Positions 49,303 through 59,226 are shown, numbered from the stretch's first letter. The stretch: DNA of 64,000 bases from Klebsiella ornithinolytica NBRC 105727 = ATCC 31898 (GCF_001598295.1 NZ_BCYR01000016.1:30771-94770); one strand, 5' to 3'. Notes: a model not told the origin generated them from the sequence alone. Numbers and translations are program-made.

Positions 49303-50298
49303 ATGGAAAAAACAGTCAATGATTTACTCCAGTGCAAGCTGAGCCGCTGGCCTTTTCCGGCGGCGATGGAGGCAAGCTGGTTAGCCGATGGCGTGCTGCA
49401 ACTGCTGCCGCAGACGCCATGGACCCAGGCTACGGTAGTGTCAGCGGGGATCCATGGCAACGAAACCGCGCCGATTGAGATCCTGCTGCAGATCATGCAG
49501 GCGCTGAGCGAGGGTAAACAGCCGCTCAGCCATGCGCTGCTGCTGGTGTTCGGCAATCTGCCGGCCATTCGCGCCGGTCGCCGCTATTTGCATAACGACC
49601 TCAACCGCCTGTTTGGCGGGCGGCATCTCGCCGTGGCACCGGGGAATGAGTCCCGGCGCGCGGCGGAGCTGGAGGGGGCGGTCGCGGCCTTCTTTGCGAC
49701 CGCGGATCGCCAGGGCCACGCGCGTCGGCTACATCTGGATTTGCATACTGCGATACGCGGTTCGCGCTACCGCCAGTTTGCGCTGCTCCCGGCCCGCGAG
49801 GGAGAGTATGACGCCGGGTTTTACGCGCTGCTGCAGGCCAGCGCTATGGATGCCATCGTGCGTCATACCGAACCTGGCGGCACCTTTACGCACTACACCA
49901 GCGAAAAATTCGGCGCGCAAAGTGCCACCCTGGAGCTGGGCAAAGTGATGGCTTTTGGCGAAAACGACCTCCGTCTGTTTGCCGGGACCGACGCCGCGGT
50001 GCGCGCACTGATTGCCGACGCTGCGCTGCCTGCACGGGACAAAGCGCCGGCGGACTATTTTCTGGTGCAGGAGAGCATCATCAAGAGCGACAGCGATTTT
50101 ACGCTCAACCTTGACCCGAAAATTGACAACTTCACCGCGCTGCCTGCCGGGTATGAAATTGCCCGCCAGCCGGATAAAACGTGGGTTGTTCAGGCTCACG
50201 CGCCGTACATCTTATTTCCGAATGCGGGAGTGGCAACCGGGCAACGCGCCGGTTTGTTGCTGAAGTCAGCCGCGCCATGCCTTTCTTTGCCTGCTTGA
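49303..50298 (+). CDS. astE: Succinylglutamate desuccinylase
   Basis: Last step of the AST pathway: releases succinate and glutamate from N-succinylglutamate. A 331-residue zinc carboxypeptidase of the AstE/ASPA group. Zinc-binding residues are in SAGIHGNETAP (His, Glu) and LHLDLHTAIRGS (His); LELGKVMAFGENDL carries the catalytic Glu. ATG 49303 has GGGA upstream; the frame is open to 49276 inside astB, which I reject by alignment. A few residues longer than E. coli AstE. Confidence 0.95.
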   Translation: MEKTVNDLLQCKLSRWPFPAAMEASWLADGVLQLLPQTPWTQATVVSAGIHGNETAPIEILLQIMQALSEGKQPLSHALLLVFGNLPAIRAGRRYLHNDLNRLFGGRHLAVAPGNESRRAAELEGAVAAFFATADRQGHARRLHLDLHTAIRGSRYRQFALLPAREGEYDAGFYALLQASAMDAIVRHTEPGGTFTHYTSEKFGAQSATLELGKVMAFGENDLRLFAGTDAAVRALIADAALPARDKAPADYFLVQESIIKSDSDFTLNLDPKIDNFTALPAGYEIARQPDKTWVVQAHAPYILFPNAGVATGQRAGLLLKSAAPCLSLPA

Positions 50299-50308
50299 AG
50301 GAATCGAC

Positions 50309-51745
50309 ATGACTCAACATCAACGCGAGGGGCAGGTGAATCCTGCCATCGACGGGGAGTGCCCGTCGCAGCTCAAACGCGGCCTTGGCGCCCGGCACAT
50401 TCAGATGATTGCGCTGGGCGGCGCTATCGGCACCGGCCTGTTCATGGGGGCGGGAAGAAATATTGCGGTGGCGGGGACCTCGATCCTCGTGATTTATGTC
50501 CTGGTGGGTTTTTTTACCTATATGGTGATGCGGGCTATGGGCGAGGTGCTGCTCACCCGGCTTGATTACCGCTCTTTCGCCGATTTCGTCGGCGATTATC
50601 TCGGTCCGCAGGCCAGCTTCTATTTAGGCTGGACCTACTGGCTGAGCTGGGTGGTGACCTGTATCGCCGATGTGGTGGTGTGCGGTAGCTATATGCAGTA
50701 CTGGTTTCCGGAGATGTCAGCCTGGGTGCCGGCGCTCAGCACCCTCGGCATTCTGTTCCTGTTCAATTTGCTGTCGGTCAAAATGTTCGGCGAGGCCGAA
50801 TTCTGGTTTGCGCTGATCAAGGTCATTACCATTATTGCGCTGATTCTCACCGGCGCGTGGATGGTGGCGACCGGCTGGACTTCGCCTGATGGCGTGAAAG
50901 CTTCGTTGCACCACATCACCGACCCGACGGTGTTTATGCCGCACGGCGTCACCGGCTTCTTTGCCGGTTTCCAGATAGCGATCTTCTCCTTTACCGGAAT
51001 TGAGCTGCTCGGCACGATGACCGCCGAAACCCGCGATCCGCAGAAGATTTTGCCGAAGGCGATCAACGCGCTGCCGCTGCGGATTATCATTTTTTATCTG
51101 CTCTCGATGGTGGTGATTATTGCCGTGGCTTCCTGGCCTGGCGTCTCGCCGGATGCCAGCCCCTTCGTCACGCTGTTTGCTAATGCCGGGCTGCCTGCGG
51201 CGGCGGCGGTGATTAACTTTGTCGCGCTGACCTCGGCGATGTCATCGGCCAACAGCGGCGTCTACTCCAGTACCCGCATGCTGTACGGCCTGTCGGTAGA
51301 GAAACATGCCCACGGCCAGTTCCGCATTCTGTCGCGCACCACGCGTATTCCGGTGCGTAGCCTGCTGTTCTCCTGCTTCTGCATGCTCAGCGGCACGCTG
51401 CTGCTGTTCCTGGTGCCGAACGTGATGACGCTGTTCACCATTGTGTCGACGCTGGCGGCGATTATGGTGGTATTCAGTTGGGGGATGATTCTGGTGGCTT
51501 ATCTGGTGTATCGCCACAAGCGTCCGGATCTGCATGAACAATCGACCTTTAAGATGCCGGCGGGGGTTGTCATGAGCTGGATCAGCCTGCTGTTTTTCGC
51601 CTTCTCGATTTTTATCATGATCTTCGATCCGGATACGCTGAAAGCGCTGATGGCGACGCCGCTGTGGTTTGTGGCGCTATGGCTGTTCTGGAGGATAAAA
51701 CAGAAGCGGGAAGGGCAAACGCAGCTGGAGAGGCTGAACGCCTGA
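50309..51745 (+). CDS. APC-family amino-acid permease (AAT subfamily)
   Basis: A 478-residue inner-membrane transporter with 12 predicted helices. AAT signatures are LKRGLGARHIQMIALGGAIGTGLFMGAG before and in helix 1, and AIFSFTGIELLGTMTAETRDPQK in helix 6. It is related to AnsP, CycA and AroP. It begins 10 bases after astE with AAGGA at proper spacing, so it is probably the sixth gene of the ast operon and may import arginine or another substrate of the pathway. The substrate is not readable from sequence. Confidence 0.88.
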   Translation: MTQHQREGQVNPAIDGECPSQLKRGLGARHIQMIALGGAIGTGLFMGAGRNIAVAGTSILVIYVLVGFFTYMVMRAMGEVLLTRLDYRSFADFVGDYLGPQASFYLGWTYWLSWVVTCIADVVVCGSYMQYWFPEMSAWVPALSTLGILFLFNLLSVKMFGEAEFWFALIKVITIIALILTGAWMVATGWTSPDGVKASLHHITDPTVFMPHGVTGFFAGFQIAIFSFTGIELLGTMTAETRDPQKILPKAINALPLRIIIFYLLSMVVIIAVASWPGVSPDASPFVTLFANAGLPAAAAVINFVALTSAMSSANSGVYSSTRMLYGLSVEKHAHGQFRILSRTTRIPVRSLLFSCFCMLSGTLLLFLVPNVMTLFTIVSTLAAIMVVFSWGMILVAYLVYRHKRPDLHEQSTFKMPAGVVMSWISLLFFAFSIFIMIFDPDTLKALMATPLWFVALWLFWRIKQKREGQTQLERLNA

Positions 51746-51748
51746 CCG

Positions 51749-51785
51749 GATGCCGACAGCCGCGGGTCTGCTGTCGGCGTCATCT
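51749..51785 (+). terminator. Hairpin after the ast operon permease
   Basis: GATGCCGACAGC and GCTGTCGGCGTC form a 12-bp stem with one G-T pair and a 9-base loop, immediately after the stop codon. The following ATCTT is a weak T-tract. Confidence 0.55.
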
Positions 51786-52119
51786 TAGCAAATCATAACC
51801 TGGCGAGTTTCATCAGCCGCCGCAGAAGATGGCGGCGGCTGACAGGCCCGCCGTTCCTGCCCGATACGCCGCTACCCGGTCGTCCGCTGCCGTCCTCCGC
51901 GCCTTTTATCGATTTTCAGGTGGCCAACATGATGATGCGTGAGCCTCTGCGCGCGTTAATGGCATCATTGCGGTGATGATTCAGGCGCAAGCCATTCGTT
52001 TTTAGCTAGCATGGGGGCTTTTTAGTCACGCCTTCCCGTTTATTCGCCGACGCTGTGGGTGAGGGGTTATGATAGGGCCGGACGTCCTTGATGGATGAGA
52101 TGGCATGAAAGGAGCGAGT
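51786..52119. other. Intergenic region before ydcF with possible gene remnant
   Basis: From about 51800 to 51976 one plus-strand frame stays open and ends in TGA. It reads, in part, PFLPDTPLPGRPLPS and FIDFQVANMMMREPLRALMASLR, but has no start codon or ribosome site. It looks like the tail of a lost gene; I cannot name the family. The rest holds the ydcF promoter. Confidence 0.3.
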
Positions 52120-52920
52120 ATGAGTGAGCAGTTCCCATCCCTGCCGGATGCAACGCTGGCGGCGGCCAACCGCCTGGGCCAGTGGCTGGCGCTGGATGAT
52201 TTTACCGCACAGGCGCCGATGCCGGCGGTGGATATTGTGGTGCTGGCGGGCAATGCGGTGATCCCGACCATTGATGCCGCCTGTCGGCTGGCGGCTGACG
52301 CCGGGGTCCCGCTGCTGATTAGCGGCGGGATTGGCCACTCCACGGTCTTTCTCTACGACGCGGTACGCAACGATCCGCGCTATCGGTCGCTGCCGGTCGA
52401 CGGGCGCCCGGAGGCGCATATCCTCGCCGATATCGCCCACCGTTTCTGGCATATCCCCCGCGACAGGATCGTGGTTGAGGATCGTTCCACCAACTGCGGT
52501 GAGAACGCGCGCTTTACCCGCGAGATGCTGGCGGCGACGGGAATCGCTCCCCGCGCTGGCGTGGTGCTCCAGGATCCGACGATGCAGCGGCGAACTATGG
52601 CGACCTTTGCCCGGGTCTGGCAGGGCGAGGCGGTCGTGCCGCAGTGGTACAGCACGCCGGGCTGCGCGCCGCTGCTGGGCAATACGGCGAACGGGCTGGC
52701 GTTTCGCGGTGACGCTGCCGGGCTGTGGCCGGTCGGACGCTACCTGTCGCTGATTCTTGGCGAGCTGCCGCGGTTGCTGGATGCGCCCCAGGGATACGGC
52801 CCGCGCGGAAAAGATTTTATCGTCCATGTAGATATCCCCGCCCGGATCCTCGAAGCCGGACAACGCTTGAGTGAAGACAACCTGCTGGGTGAAGCGCTGA
52901 ACGCCCGCGCGCCCGGCTGA
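52120..52920 (+). CDS. ydcF: YdcF, DUF218-domain protein
   Basis: A 266-residue protein equal in length to E. coli YdcF, which binds S-adenosylmethionine in vitro; its role is unclear. The DUF218 core has VVLAGNAVIPTIDAA, LLISGGIGHST, VEDRSTNCGENARFTREML and LQDPTMQRRTMATF. ATG 52120 follows GGAG by 5 bases. Together with aldA and gapC it restores the E. coli gene order after the inserted block. Confidence 0.94.
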   Translation: MSEQFPSLPDATLAAANRLGQWLALDDFTAQAPMPAVDIVVLAGNAVIPTIDAACRLAADAGVPLLISGGIGHSTVFLYDAVRNDPRYRSLPVDGRPEAHILADIAHRFWHIPRDRIVVEDRSTNCGENARFTREMLAATGIAPRAGVVLQDPTMQRRTMATFARVWQGEAVVPQWYSTPGCAPLLGNTANGLAFRGDAAGLWPVGRYLSLILGELPRLLDAPQGYGPRGKDFIVHVDIPARILEAGQRLSEDNLLGEALNARAPG

Positions 52921-52923
52921 GCG

Positions 52924-52964
52924 TTGCCCGTTTGCGGCGCGTTTTTCGCAAACGGGCAATTTTT
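52924..52964 (+). terminator. Terminator of ydcF
   Basis: A 13-bp perfect stem (TTGCCCGTTTGCG and its complement, 10-base loop) is followed by TTTTT. It begins right after the ydcF stop. Confidence 0.9.
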
Positions 52965-53118
52965 GTTGCCAGTATGTAACTTCATCGGCGTGATGTTGGC
53001 GCGTTTTCATGAGCTGTTTCACAAAATTATGCTGACCGTCTGCTCTTAGCGCGGCGTGTGGGTAGATTTTTAACAAATAAGTTACTTGTTAAAAACACTA
53101 AATCTACAGGAGCAGGCC

Positions 53119-54567
53119 ATGACAGCACCCGTTCAGCACCCGATGTATATTGATGGTCAGTTTGTGGTTGGGCGCGGCGACGCCTGGATCGATGTACTCA
53201 ACCCGGCAACGGAAGCGCTGCTTTCCCGTATTCCCGATGGCACGGCTGAGGATGCCCGGCGGGCTATTGAGGCGGCAGAGCGCGCGCAGCCTGCCTGGGA
53301 GGCGCTGCCGGCGATTGAGCGCGCGGGCTGGCTGCGGAAAATTGCCGCCGGCATTCGCCAGCGCGCGCAGGAGATTGCCGCGCTGATCGTGGCGGAAGGG
53401 GGCAAAATCCAGCAGCTGGCGGCGGTGGAGGTCTCATTTACCGCCGATTATCTTGACTATATGGCCGAGTGGGCGCGTCGCTATGAAGGCGAAATCGTCC
53501 AGAGCGATCGGCCAGGGGAAAACATCCTCGTCTTCAAACGTGCGCTGGGCGTCACCACCGGAATCCTGCCGTGGAACTTCCCGTTCTTCCTGATCGCCCG
53601 CAAGCTGGCGCCAGCGTTAATTACCGGTAACACCATCGTCATTAAACCCAGCGAATTTACCCCCAACAATGCCGTCGCGTTTGCGCAGATTGTCGATGAC
53701 ATCGGTCTGCCGAAAGGGGTATTTAATCTGGTGCTGGGCCGCGGTGAAACCGTTGGTCACGAGCTGGCGGCCAATCCCAAAGTGGCGATGGTCAGCATGA
53801 CCGGCAGCGTCGGCGCGGGCGAGAAGATTATGGCCGCCGCGGCGAAGAACATCACTAAAGTGTGCCTTGAGCTGGGCGGCAAGGCGCCGGCCATCGTGAT
53901 GGATGATGCCGACCTTGAGCTGGCGGTAAAAGCGGTGGTGGATTCCCGGGTCATTAACAGCGGGCAGGTATGTAACTGCGTGGAGCGGGTCTACGTACAA
54001 AAAGGCATTTACGATCGGTTTGTAAATCGCCTGGGCGAAGCTTTAAAGGCGGTACAGTTTGGCGACCCGGCTACCCGGGACGATATCGCCATGGGGCCGT
54101 TGATCAACGCCGCCGCGCGGGAACGCGTCGAGCAGAAAGTCGCCAAAGCGTTAGCGCAGGGGGCGCGTCTGGCGCTGGGCGGCAATGCGGTAGCGGGCCG
54201 CGGCTATTTCTATCCGCCGACGCTGCTGCTGGACGTACGCCAGGAGATGGACATCATTCATGAAGAGACGTTTGGCCCGGTGCTGCCGGTGGTGGCGTTT
54301 GACACCCTGGATGAGGCGCTGGCGATGGCCAATGACAGCGACTATGGCCTGACCTCCTCGATCTATACCCGGGATCTGAATGTGGCGATGAAGGCGATAA
54401 AGGGGCTGAAGTTCGGTGAAACCTACATTAACCGCGAGAACTTTGAAGCGATGCAGGGCTTCCATGCCGGATGGCGAAAATCAGGTATCGGCGGTGCCGA
54501 CGGTCGTCATGGGCTGAATGAGTATCTGCAGACCCAGGTCGTCTATTTACAGTCGTCAGCGCGGTAG
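53119..54567 (+). CDS. aldA: Lactaldehyde / glycolaldehyde dehydrogenase
   Basis: NAD-dependent aldehyde dehydrogenase of 482 residues, nearly identical to E. coli AldA. It oxidises L-lactaldehyde and glycolaldehyde in fucose, rhamnose and glycol metabolism. Motifs: LPWNFPFFLIARK, MTGSVGAGEK, base Glu in CLELGGKAPAIV, nucleophile Cys in NSGQVCNCVERVY, HEETFGPVLP. ATG 53119 has AGGAG 6 bases upstream; the frame is open 11 codons further. Confidence 0.96.
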   Translation: MTAPVQHPMYIDGQFVVGRGDAWIDVLNPATEALLSRIPDGTAEDARRAIEAAERAQPAWEALPAIERAGWLRKIAAGIRQRAQEIAALIVAEGGKIQQLAAVEVSFTADYLDYMAEWARRYEGEIVQSDRPGENILVFKRALGVTTGILPWNFPFFLIARKLAPALITGNTIVIKPSEFTPNNAVAFAQIVDDIGLPKGVFNLVLGRGETVGHELAANPKVAMVSMTGSVGAGEKIMAAAAKNITKVCLELGGKAPAIVMDDADLELAVKAVVDSRVINSGQVCNCVERVYVQKGIYDRFVNRLGEALKAVQFGDPATRDDIAMGPLINAAARERVEQKVAKALAQGARLALGGNAVAGRGYFYPPTLLLDVRQEMDIIHEETFGPVLPVVAFDTLDEALAMANDSDYGLTSSIYTRDLNVAMKAIKGLKFGETYINRENFEAMQGFHAGWRKSGIGGADGRHGLNEYLQTQVVYLQSSAR

Positions 54568-54596
54568 TCGCCAGCGCCGGTTCCGGCCGGGCGACA

Positions 54597-54625
54597 AGCG
54601 GATAGCCGGGCTATCCGCTTTTTTT
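54597..54625 (+). terminator. Terminator of aldA
   Basis: A 10-bp stem AGCGGATAGC/GCTATCCGCT with a 3-base loop runs directly into seven T residues, 30 bp after the aldA stop. The convergent gapC ends 15 bp further on. Confidence 0.9.
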
Positions 54626-54639
54626 CGTCGCCGCGATGG

Positions 54640-55638
54640 CTAGTGGGCAAATTTATCCAGTACGCGGATGAGCTGGGTGACAAAACCGTACTCGTTATCG
54701 TACCAGGCGACGGTTTTGACCAGTTGAACATCGCCGGCTTCGGCGACTTCAAGCTGGGTGGCATCGTAAATAGAGCCGAAATGGCTGCCGATAATGTCGG
54801 AAGAGACGATCTCTTCTTCGGTGTAGCCGAAGGATTCGTTGTTCTCCGCCGCTTTTTTCATCGCCTGGTTGACCTCATCGGCGGTGACTTTTTTCTCCAG
54901 GATGGAGACCAGTTCGGTGACTGAGCCGGTTTTGGTCGGCACGCGCTGGGCGTGACCCTTCAGCTTGCCGCTGAGCGCAGGAATAACCAGCCCGATGGCT
55001 TTCGCCGCCCCGGTGGTGTGCGGGATGATATTTTCTGCCGCCGCGCGCGAGGCGCGTAAATCTTTCCCCCGCGGGCCGTCAACCAGCGACTGCGTGCCGG
55101 TGTAGGCATGAATAGTGGTCATGGTGCCGAGCTTAATGCCGAAGGCGTCGTTGAGCACTTTGGCCATCGGTGCCAGGCAGTTGGTGGTACAGGAGGCGAC
55201 GGAAATGATGGTGTCATCGGCGGTCAGGGTATCGTCGTTGACGTTATAGACGATGGTCTTCATGTCACCGGCAGGAGCGGAGATCAGGACTTTTTTCGCC
55301 CCGGCATCGAGGTGCGCCTGCGCCTTCTCGGTTGATGTGTAGAAGCCGGTACACTCGACAATCAGTTCTGCACCCACCGCTTTCCACGGAATATGCCGGG
55401 CCTCTTTCTCGGCATAGACGGTAATTTTCTTGCCGTTCACGATGAGCGCATCTTCGGTAAAATCAACGCTCCACGGGAACGGCCCGTAGTTAGAATCATG
55501 TTTTAACAAATAGGCCAGCACTTTCGGTGAGGTCAGATCGTTGATCGCCACCACTTCAAGCGGGCTGTTCACTTCCAGTAAACGGCGTAATACCAGACGT
55601 CCGATACGACCAAAGCCATTAATCCCTAGTTTGCTCAT
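54640..55638 (-). CDS. gapC: Glyceraldehyde-3-phosphate dehydrogenase GapC, intact
   Basis: A complete 332-residue GAPDH. The NAD-binding [12 protein letters not shown] begins at residue 4, the catalytic Cys is in [15 protein letters not shown] (about 150), the His in [10 protein letters not shown], and the phosphate-binding RRAAAEN-type segment reads [21 protein letters not shown]. coli K-12 has gapC here as an interrupted pseudogene; this copy is full length. ATG 55638 has GGAGG about 7 bases upstream; the open frame upstream to 55890 is not used. Its role beside GapA is unclear. Confidence 0.94.
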   Translation of the reverse strand: MSKLGINGFGRIGRLVLRRLLEVNSPLEVVAINDLTSPKVLAYLLKHDSNYGPFPWSVDFTEDALIVNGKKITVYAEKEARHIPWKAVGAELIVECTGFYTSTEKAQAHLDAGAKKVLISAPAGDMKTIVYNVNDDTLTADDTIISVASCTTNCLAPMAKVLNDAFGIKLGTMTTIHAYTGTQSLVDGPRGKDLRASRAAAENIIPHTTGAAKAIGLVIPALSGKLKGHAQRVPTKTGSVTELVSILEKKVTADEVNQAMKKAAENNESFGYTEEEIVSSDIIGSHFGSIYDATQLEVAEAGDVQLVKTVAWYDNEYGFVTQLIRVLDKFAH

Positions 55639-55888
55639 GTAAAGCCTCCGATAGGATGGTGAGTGAGGTTGAGGGTATAAGACACTCCAGGCATACTCTA
55701 CTGATGGTGAATCGGCAACCCGGAAAGTCGCTCCATCCGCTAAGCGGTTGAAAAACACTACAGAAAAATTAATGCATTCTCTGCCGCGGATTATCCGCGT
55801 TTCCCGCATCTTGCTAAGCGCCGTGTTCCCTCGTATTTTGAACCTTTTCACCGCCCGTCGGGCATGAGTGACTTTGCGACGAGGAATC

Positions 55889-56224
55889 ATGGAACGCTTA
55901 TTTGTTTACGGCACGCTGCGTCCGGGCCAGGAAAATGCCCCCATTCTGGAAACTATCGGCGGCGAGTGGCTGCCGGGGTGGGTGCACGGCACGTTTTATG
56001 CGCGCGGCTGGGGAGCCGCTGCCGACTTCCCGGGTATCGTCCTTGATAAAAACGGTCCCCGGGTCGACGGCTATCTCTTTACATCGGATAAACTTGCCGC
56101 GCACTGGCCGATGCTGGATGAGTTCGAAGCGGGCTACGACCGCGTGGCGGTGGAGGTGACGACGGTAGAGGCGCAGCGCGTGACCGCGTGGATCTATCAG
56201 CTTCAGCCGCCAGTCCGCCCATAA
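55889..56224 (+). CDS. Gamma-glutamylcyclotransferase-like (AIG2/YtfP family) protein
   Basis: A 111-residue protein of the GGCT-like fold. [13 protein letters not shown] is the signature substrate loop at the N-terminus, and [16 protein letters not shown] carries the conserved catalytic-type Glu (DEFE). The family acts on gamma-glutamyl amines or peptides; the true substrate is unknown. ATG 55889 follows GAGGA. It is divergent from gapC and convergent with the next gene. Confidence 0.88.
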   Translation: MERLFVYGTLRPGQENAPILETIGGEWLPGWVHGTFYARGWGAAADFPGIVLDKNGPRVDGYLFTSDKLAAHWPMLDEFEAGYDRVAVEVTTVEAQRVTAWIYQLQPPVRP

Positions 56225-56296
56225 CTCATCCCGGCGATCTGCACCGGGCCATGTGCCCCGCCAGCCGGCGGCGGGCAGGGCGTGGAGAGGGCAAAT

Positions 56297-57325
56297 TTAT
56301 TTGTCGCGCCAGCCCATTGCCGGCGCCACATGCCGCAGGATGGACTCGATGACGTGCACGTTGTAATCGACGCCGAGCTGGTTCGGCACGGTCAGCATCA
56401 GCGTATCCGCCTCGGCAATCGCCTCATCCTGCTGCAGCTGGGCAATCAGCTTGTCCGGTTCGGCGGCGTAGCTGCGACCAAAAATTGCGCGGGTCTTCTC
56501 ATCGAGGAAACCGACTTTATCGCTGTCTTCATGGCTGGAGCCAAAATAGCGCCGGTCCCGATCGTCCATCAGGGCAAAAATGCTGCGGCTAACCGAGACG
56601 CGCGGCGTCCGCGTATGCCCGGCCTGCGCCCAGGCGTCGCGATAGGCACGGATCTGTTTTGCCTGTTGAATATGGAACGGTTCGCCGGTTTCATCGTCTT
56701 TTAAGGTCGAGCTTTGCAGGTTCATCCCCAGTCTGGCGGCCCACTCCGCCGTCGCATTCGAACCGGCGCCCCACCAGATGCGGTCGCGCAGACCCGCGGA
56801 ATGCGGTTCCGGGCGCAGCAGACCCGGCGGGTTCGGGAACATCGGCTGCGGATTGGGCTTCGCAAAGCTTTCGCCGCGCAGGACGTCCAGCAACACCTCA
56901 GTATGCCGGCGCGCCATATCGGATTCATTTTCCCCTTCGCCAGGGACGTAACCGAAATAGCGCCAGCCATCGATGACCTGCTCCGGGGAGCCCCGGCTGA
57001 TACCCAGCTGCAGGCGCCCGCCGGAGATCAAATCCGCGGCGCCGGCATCTTCGGCCATGTACAGCGGGTTTTCATAGCGCATATCGATAACGCCGGTTCC
57101 TATCTCAATACGCCGGGTTCTGGCGCCGATCGCCGCCAGCAGGGGAAACGGCGAGCTGAGCTGACGGGCAAAGTGATGCACTCTGAACCAGGCGCCGTCA
57201 GCGCCCAGCTCTTCAGCGGCCACCGCCAGATCGATGGATTGCAACAACGCGTCAGCGGCAGAGCGGGTAGCGGACTGCGGCGATGGCGTCCAGTGACCGA
57301 ATGACAAAAATCCAATCTTTTTCAT
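56297..57325 (-). CDS. LLM-class flavin-dependent oxidoreductase
   Basis: A 342-residue bacterial luciferase-like monooxygenase, a TIM barrel using reduced flavin. KIGFLSFGHWTPSP at the N-terminus, ADGAWFRVHHFA, RIEIGTGVIDMRYENPLYMAEDA and GRLQLGISRGSPEQVIDG are typical. The substrate is unknown. ATG 57325 fits the family start; ATGs at 57445 and 57406 lie in the same frame but lack family similarity. It is divergent from an AraC regulator 300 bp away, which may control it. Confidence 0.88.
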   Translation of the reverse strand: MKKIGFLSFGHWTPSPQSATRSAADALLQSIDLAVAAEELGADGAWFRVHHFARQLSSPFPLLAAIGARTRRIEIGTGVIDMRYENPLYMAEDAGAADLISGGRLQLGISRGSPEQVIDGWRYFGYVPGEGENESDMARRHTEVLLDVLRGESFAKPNPQPMFPNPPGLLRPEPHSAGLRDRIWWGAGSNATAEWAARLGMNLQSSTLKDDETGEPFHIQQAKQIRAYRDAWAQAGHTRTPRVSVSRSIFALMDDRDRRYFGSSHEDSDKVGFLDEKTRAIFGRSYAAEPDKLIAQLQQDEAIAEADTLMLTVPNQLGVDYNVHVIESILRHVAPAMGWRDK

Positions 57326-57624
57326 GACGTCTTTATCCTGGTTTGCAGGGAAATGTTCAGTAGACGGGCGCCGGCCTCGATAAGCCTGCCGGTTCTCGTT
57401 GGGCATAATCACTACTTTACGTATTCCCTGAGGAGAATAAATCACGTTTGTTTAACATAATGCATCAAATAAATTGATTGAAACGGGGCGCCGGCGCCCC
57501 CGTCCGGGAGCGACTGACTGGTGCGATGCGCCGCCGATCCCCGATAATATGTGGCGCATTTTAGGCCAATTCGCCGCGCAGTTCCCTGTTAAGCTTATTG
57601 TCTCGCCAACGTTGTCAGAGTGTG

Positions 57625-58482
57625 ATGATGTCAGAAAAAACGCCGCCGGCGACATCCGGCGATTGGATCGACTTTCGCCGGGATACCGCGACGGGGATTG
57701 AAAGCGTCAACGCGCACTTTAAAGGCCATGCTTACGACAGCCATGACCACGAGGAGCTGCTGGTAGGGGTGACGTTACAGGGTTCCCAGCGCTTTAGCTG
57801 CCACCGCGCGGTGCATACCAGTACGCCGGGAAACGCGATCCTTATTGAGCCGGGCGCAGCGCATGATGGCCATGCCCCGCAGCCCAGTGGATTCACCTAT
57901 GCCATGCTCTACATCCCGCAGCGCTGGATGTCCGACAGTCTGGATCAGCGCGGCATGGGCGATATTTCTCTGGTGGAGGCCGCTTTTCGCCATACGCTGA
58001 CCGCCGATCGCGAATTGATCGTGGCCATCTCGCAGGCGTTTGCGGCCATTCATTATGGGGAAGGTCGGCTGGCGTGCGATGAGAGCCTCGATCGTCTGGT
58101 GGCGCATCTGACGCCGCACGTTGCCGTAAAGCCAGCAACGGCGATGACCGATTCCCTGGTCAGGATGAACAGGGTCCGCGAGTATCTGCACGACCATCTT
58201 GCCTGGAATACCGGCCTCGATGAGCTGGCCGAGATCAGCGGTATCGACCGGTTCCGCCTGAGCCGGCAATTCAAGGCGGCCTTCGGACAGACGCCCCATG
58301 CGTATCTGGTCAGGCTGCGCCTGCGCACCGCGCGACGACTGCTGGCTGGAGGTCTGGCTGTGTCGCAGGTTGCGGCAGAGACCGGTTTTGCCGATCAAAG
58401 CCATTTAGGTCGCTGGTTCCGACGCGCTTACCGGATGTCTCCGGTTGCCTTTCAGAGCCGCTGCTCAAACGTTCTATCCTGA
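57625..58482 (+). CDS. AraC-family regulator
   Basis: A 285-residue activator. The N-terminal cupin-type AraC ligand domain (HDHEELLVGVTLQGSQRF, GNAILIEPGAAHDGHAP) is followed by the C-terminal double helix-turn-helix: TGLDELAEISGIDRFRLSRQFKAAFGQTPHAYLVRLRLRTARRLL and VAAETGFADQSHLGRWFRRAYRMSPVAF. Two ATGs (57625, 57628) are equally possible. The neighbours suggest control of the DUF2000 gene or the LLM gene. Confidence 0.9.
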   Translation: MMSEKTPPATSGDWIDFRRDTATGIESVNAHFKGHAYDSHDHEELLVGVTLQGSQRFSCHRAVHTSTPGNAILIEPGAAHDGHAPQPSGFTYAMLYIPQRWMSDSLDQRGMGDISLVEAAFRHTLTADRELIVAISQAFAAIHYGEGRLACDESLDRLVAHLTPHVAVKPATAMTDSLVRMNRVREYLHDHLAWNTGLDELAEISGIDRFRLSRQFKAAFGQTPHAYLVRLRLRTARRLLAGGLAVSQVAAETGFADQSHLGRWFRRAYRMSPVAFQSRCSNVLS

Positions 58483-58536
58483 TGCCCCGTTCCTGCGTGA
58501 AGATAGCCTTTTCGCGGTACAGACAGGAGTATTTTG

Positions 58537-58947
58537 ATGACGTTTGACACTAAGATTGCCTATATCGTGCGCGATGATTTAGCGACATGGCAGCGACTGA
58601 ACGTGGTGGCATTTCTGGCGACGGGGATTGCCTCTGCGGCGCCCGAGATCCTCGGCCAGCCCTATATCGATGCACTGGGCCGGCAATATGGCAATATGTC
58701 TGGCCAGCCCATGCTGATCTTTGAGGGCGGGCTGGAAAAACTGCAGGTCGTGCATCGCAAAGCGCTTGAGCGGGAGGTGACCATCATTCCCTACATCCAC
58801 GCCATGTTTGCTACCGGGTATGATGAGGCCAATCGTGAGGTATTTATGGCCGCCGATGCGGAGAATCTGGATCTGGTCGGGCTGGGGATCCGTGGCCCGA
58901 AAAAAAAGGTGGATAAAGTGATCAAAGGGCTCTCGCTCCACGGTTAG
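58537..58947 (+). CDS. DUF2000 family protein
   Basis: A 136-residue protein of the DUF2000/PTH2-like family: KIAYIVRDDLATWQRLNVVAFLATGIA, the IYADALGR-like YIDALGRQYGN and GIRGPKKKVDKVIKGLSLHG. Members look like a small peptidyl-tRNA-hydrolase fold, but no function is established. ATG 58537 follows AGGAG 8 bases upstream. It lies 54 bp after the AraC gene, probably co-transcribed. Confidence 0.85.
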   Translation: MTFDTKIAYIVRDDLATWQRLNVVAFLATGIASAAPEILGQPYIDALGRQYGNMSGQPMLIFEGGLEKLQVVHRKALEREVTIIPYIHAMFATGYDEANREVFMAADAENLDLVGLGIRGPKKKVDKVIKGLSLHG

Positions 58948-59226
58948 TTTACCTGCTGTTGATACGAAGGCGGGTTGCCCCAGGCCACAGCTTTCCGGGC
59001 GGCAGGAACAGCGTCCGCCTCCGTATTGATCCTGCTTTGGCGGAAAATCGCCTGTTGACCGGCCTTCAGCCGCTGTTGTCCTTGCGGCGATCTGTGCTTT
59101 AATTCAGAGATGGCGCAATTAGCCAACGGCCTGATTGCCCGAGATGTTTTCATCGACGGTTCCGGAAGGTGCGCTGCATACCTCTCTTCCCGCACCCGAT
59201 ACTCTCTTTTATTCTCTGAGTGAAAT

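Noticed and set aside
52006..53076. 356-codon minus-strand frame over ydcF
   Set aside because: Antisense shadow of ydcF.
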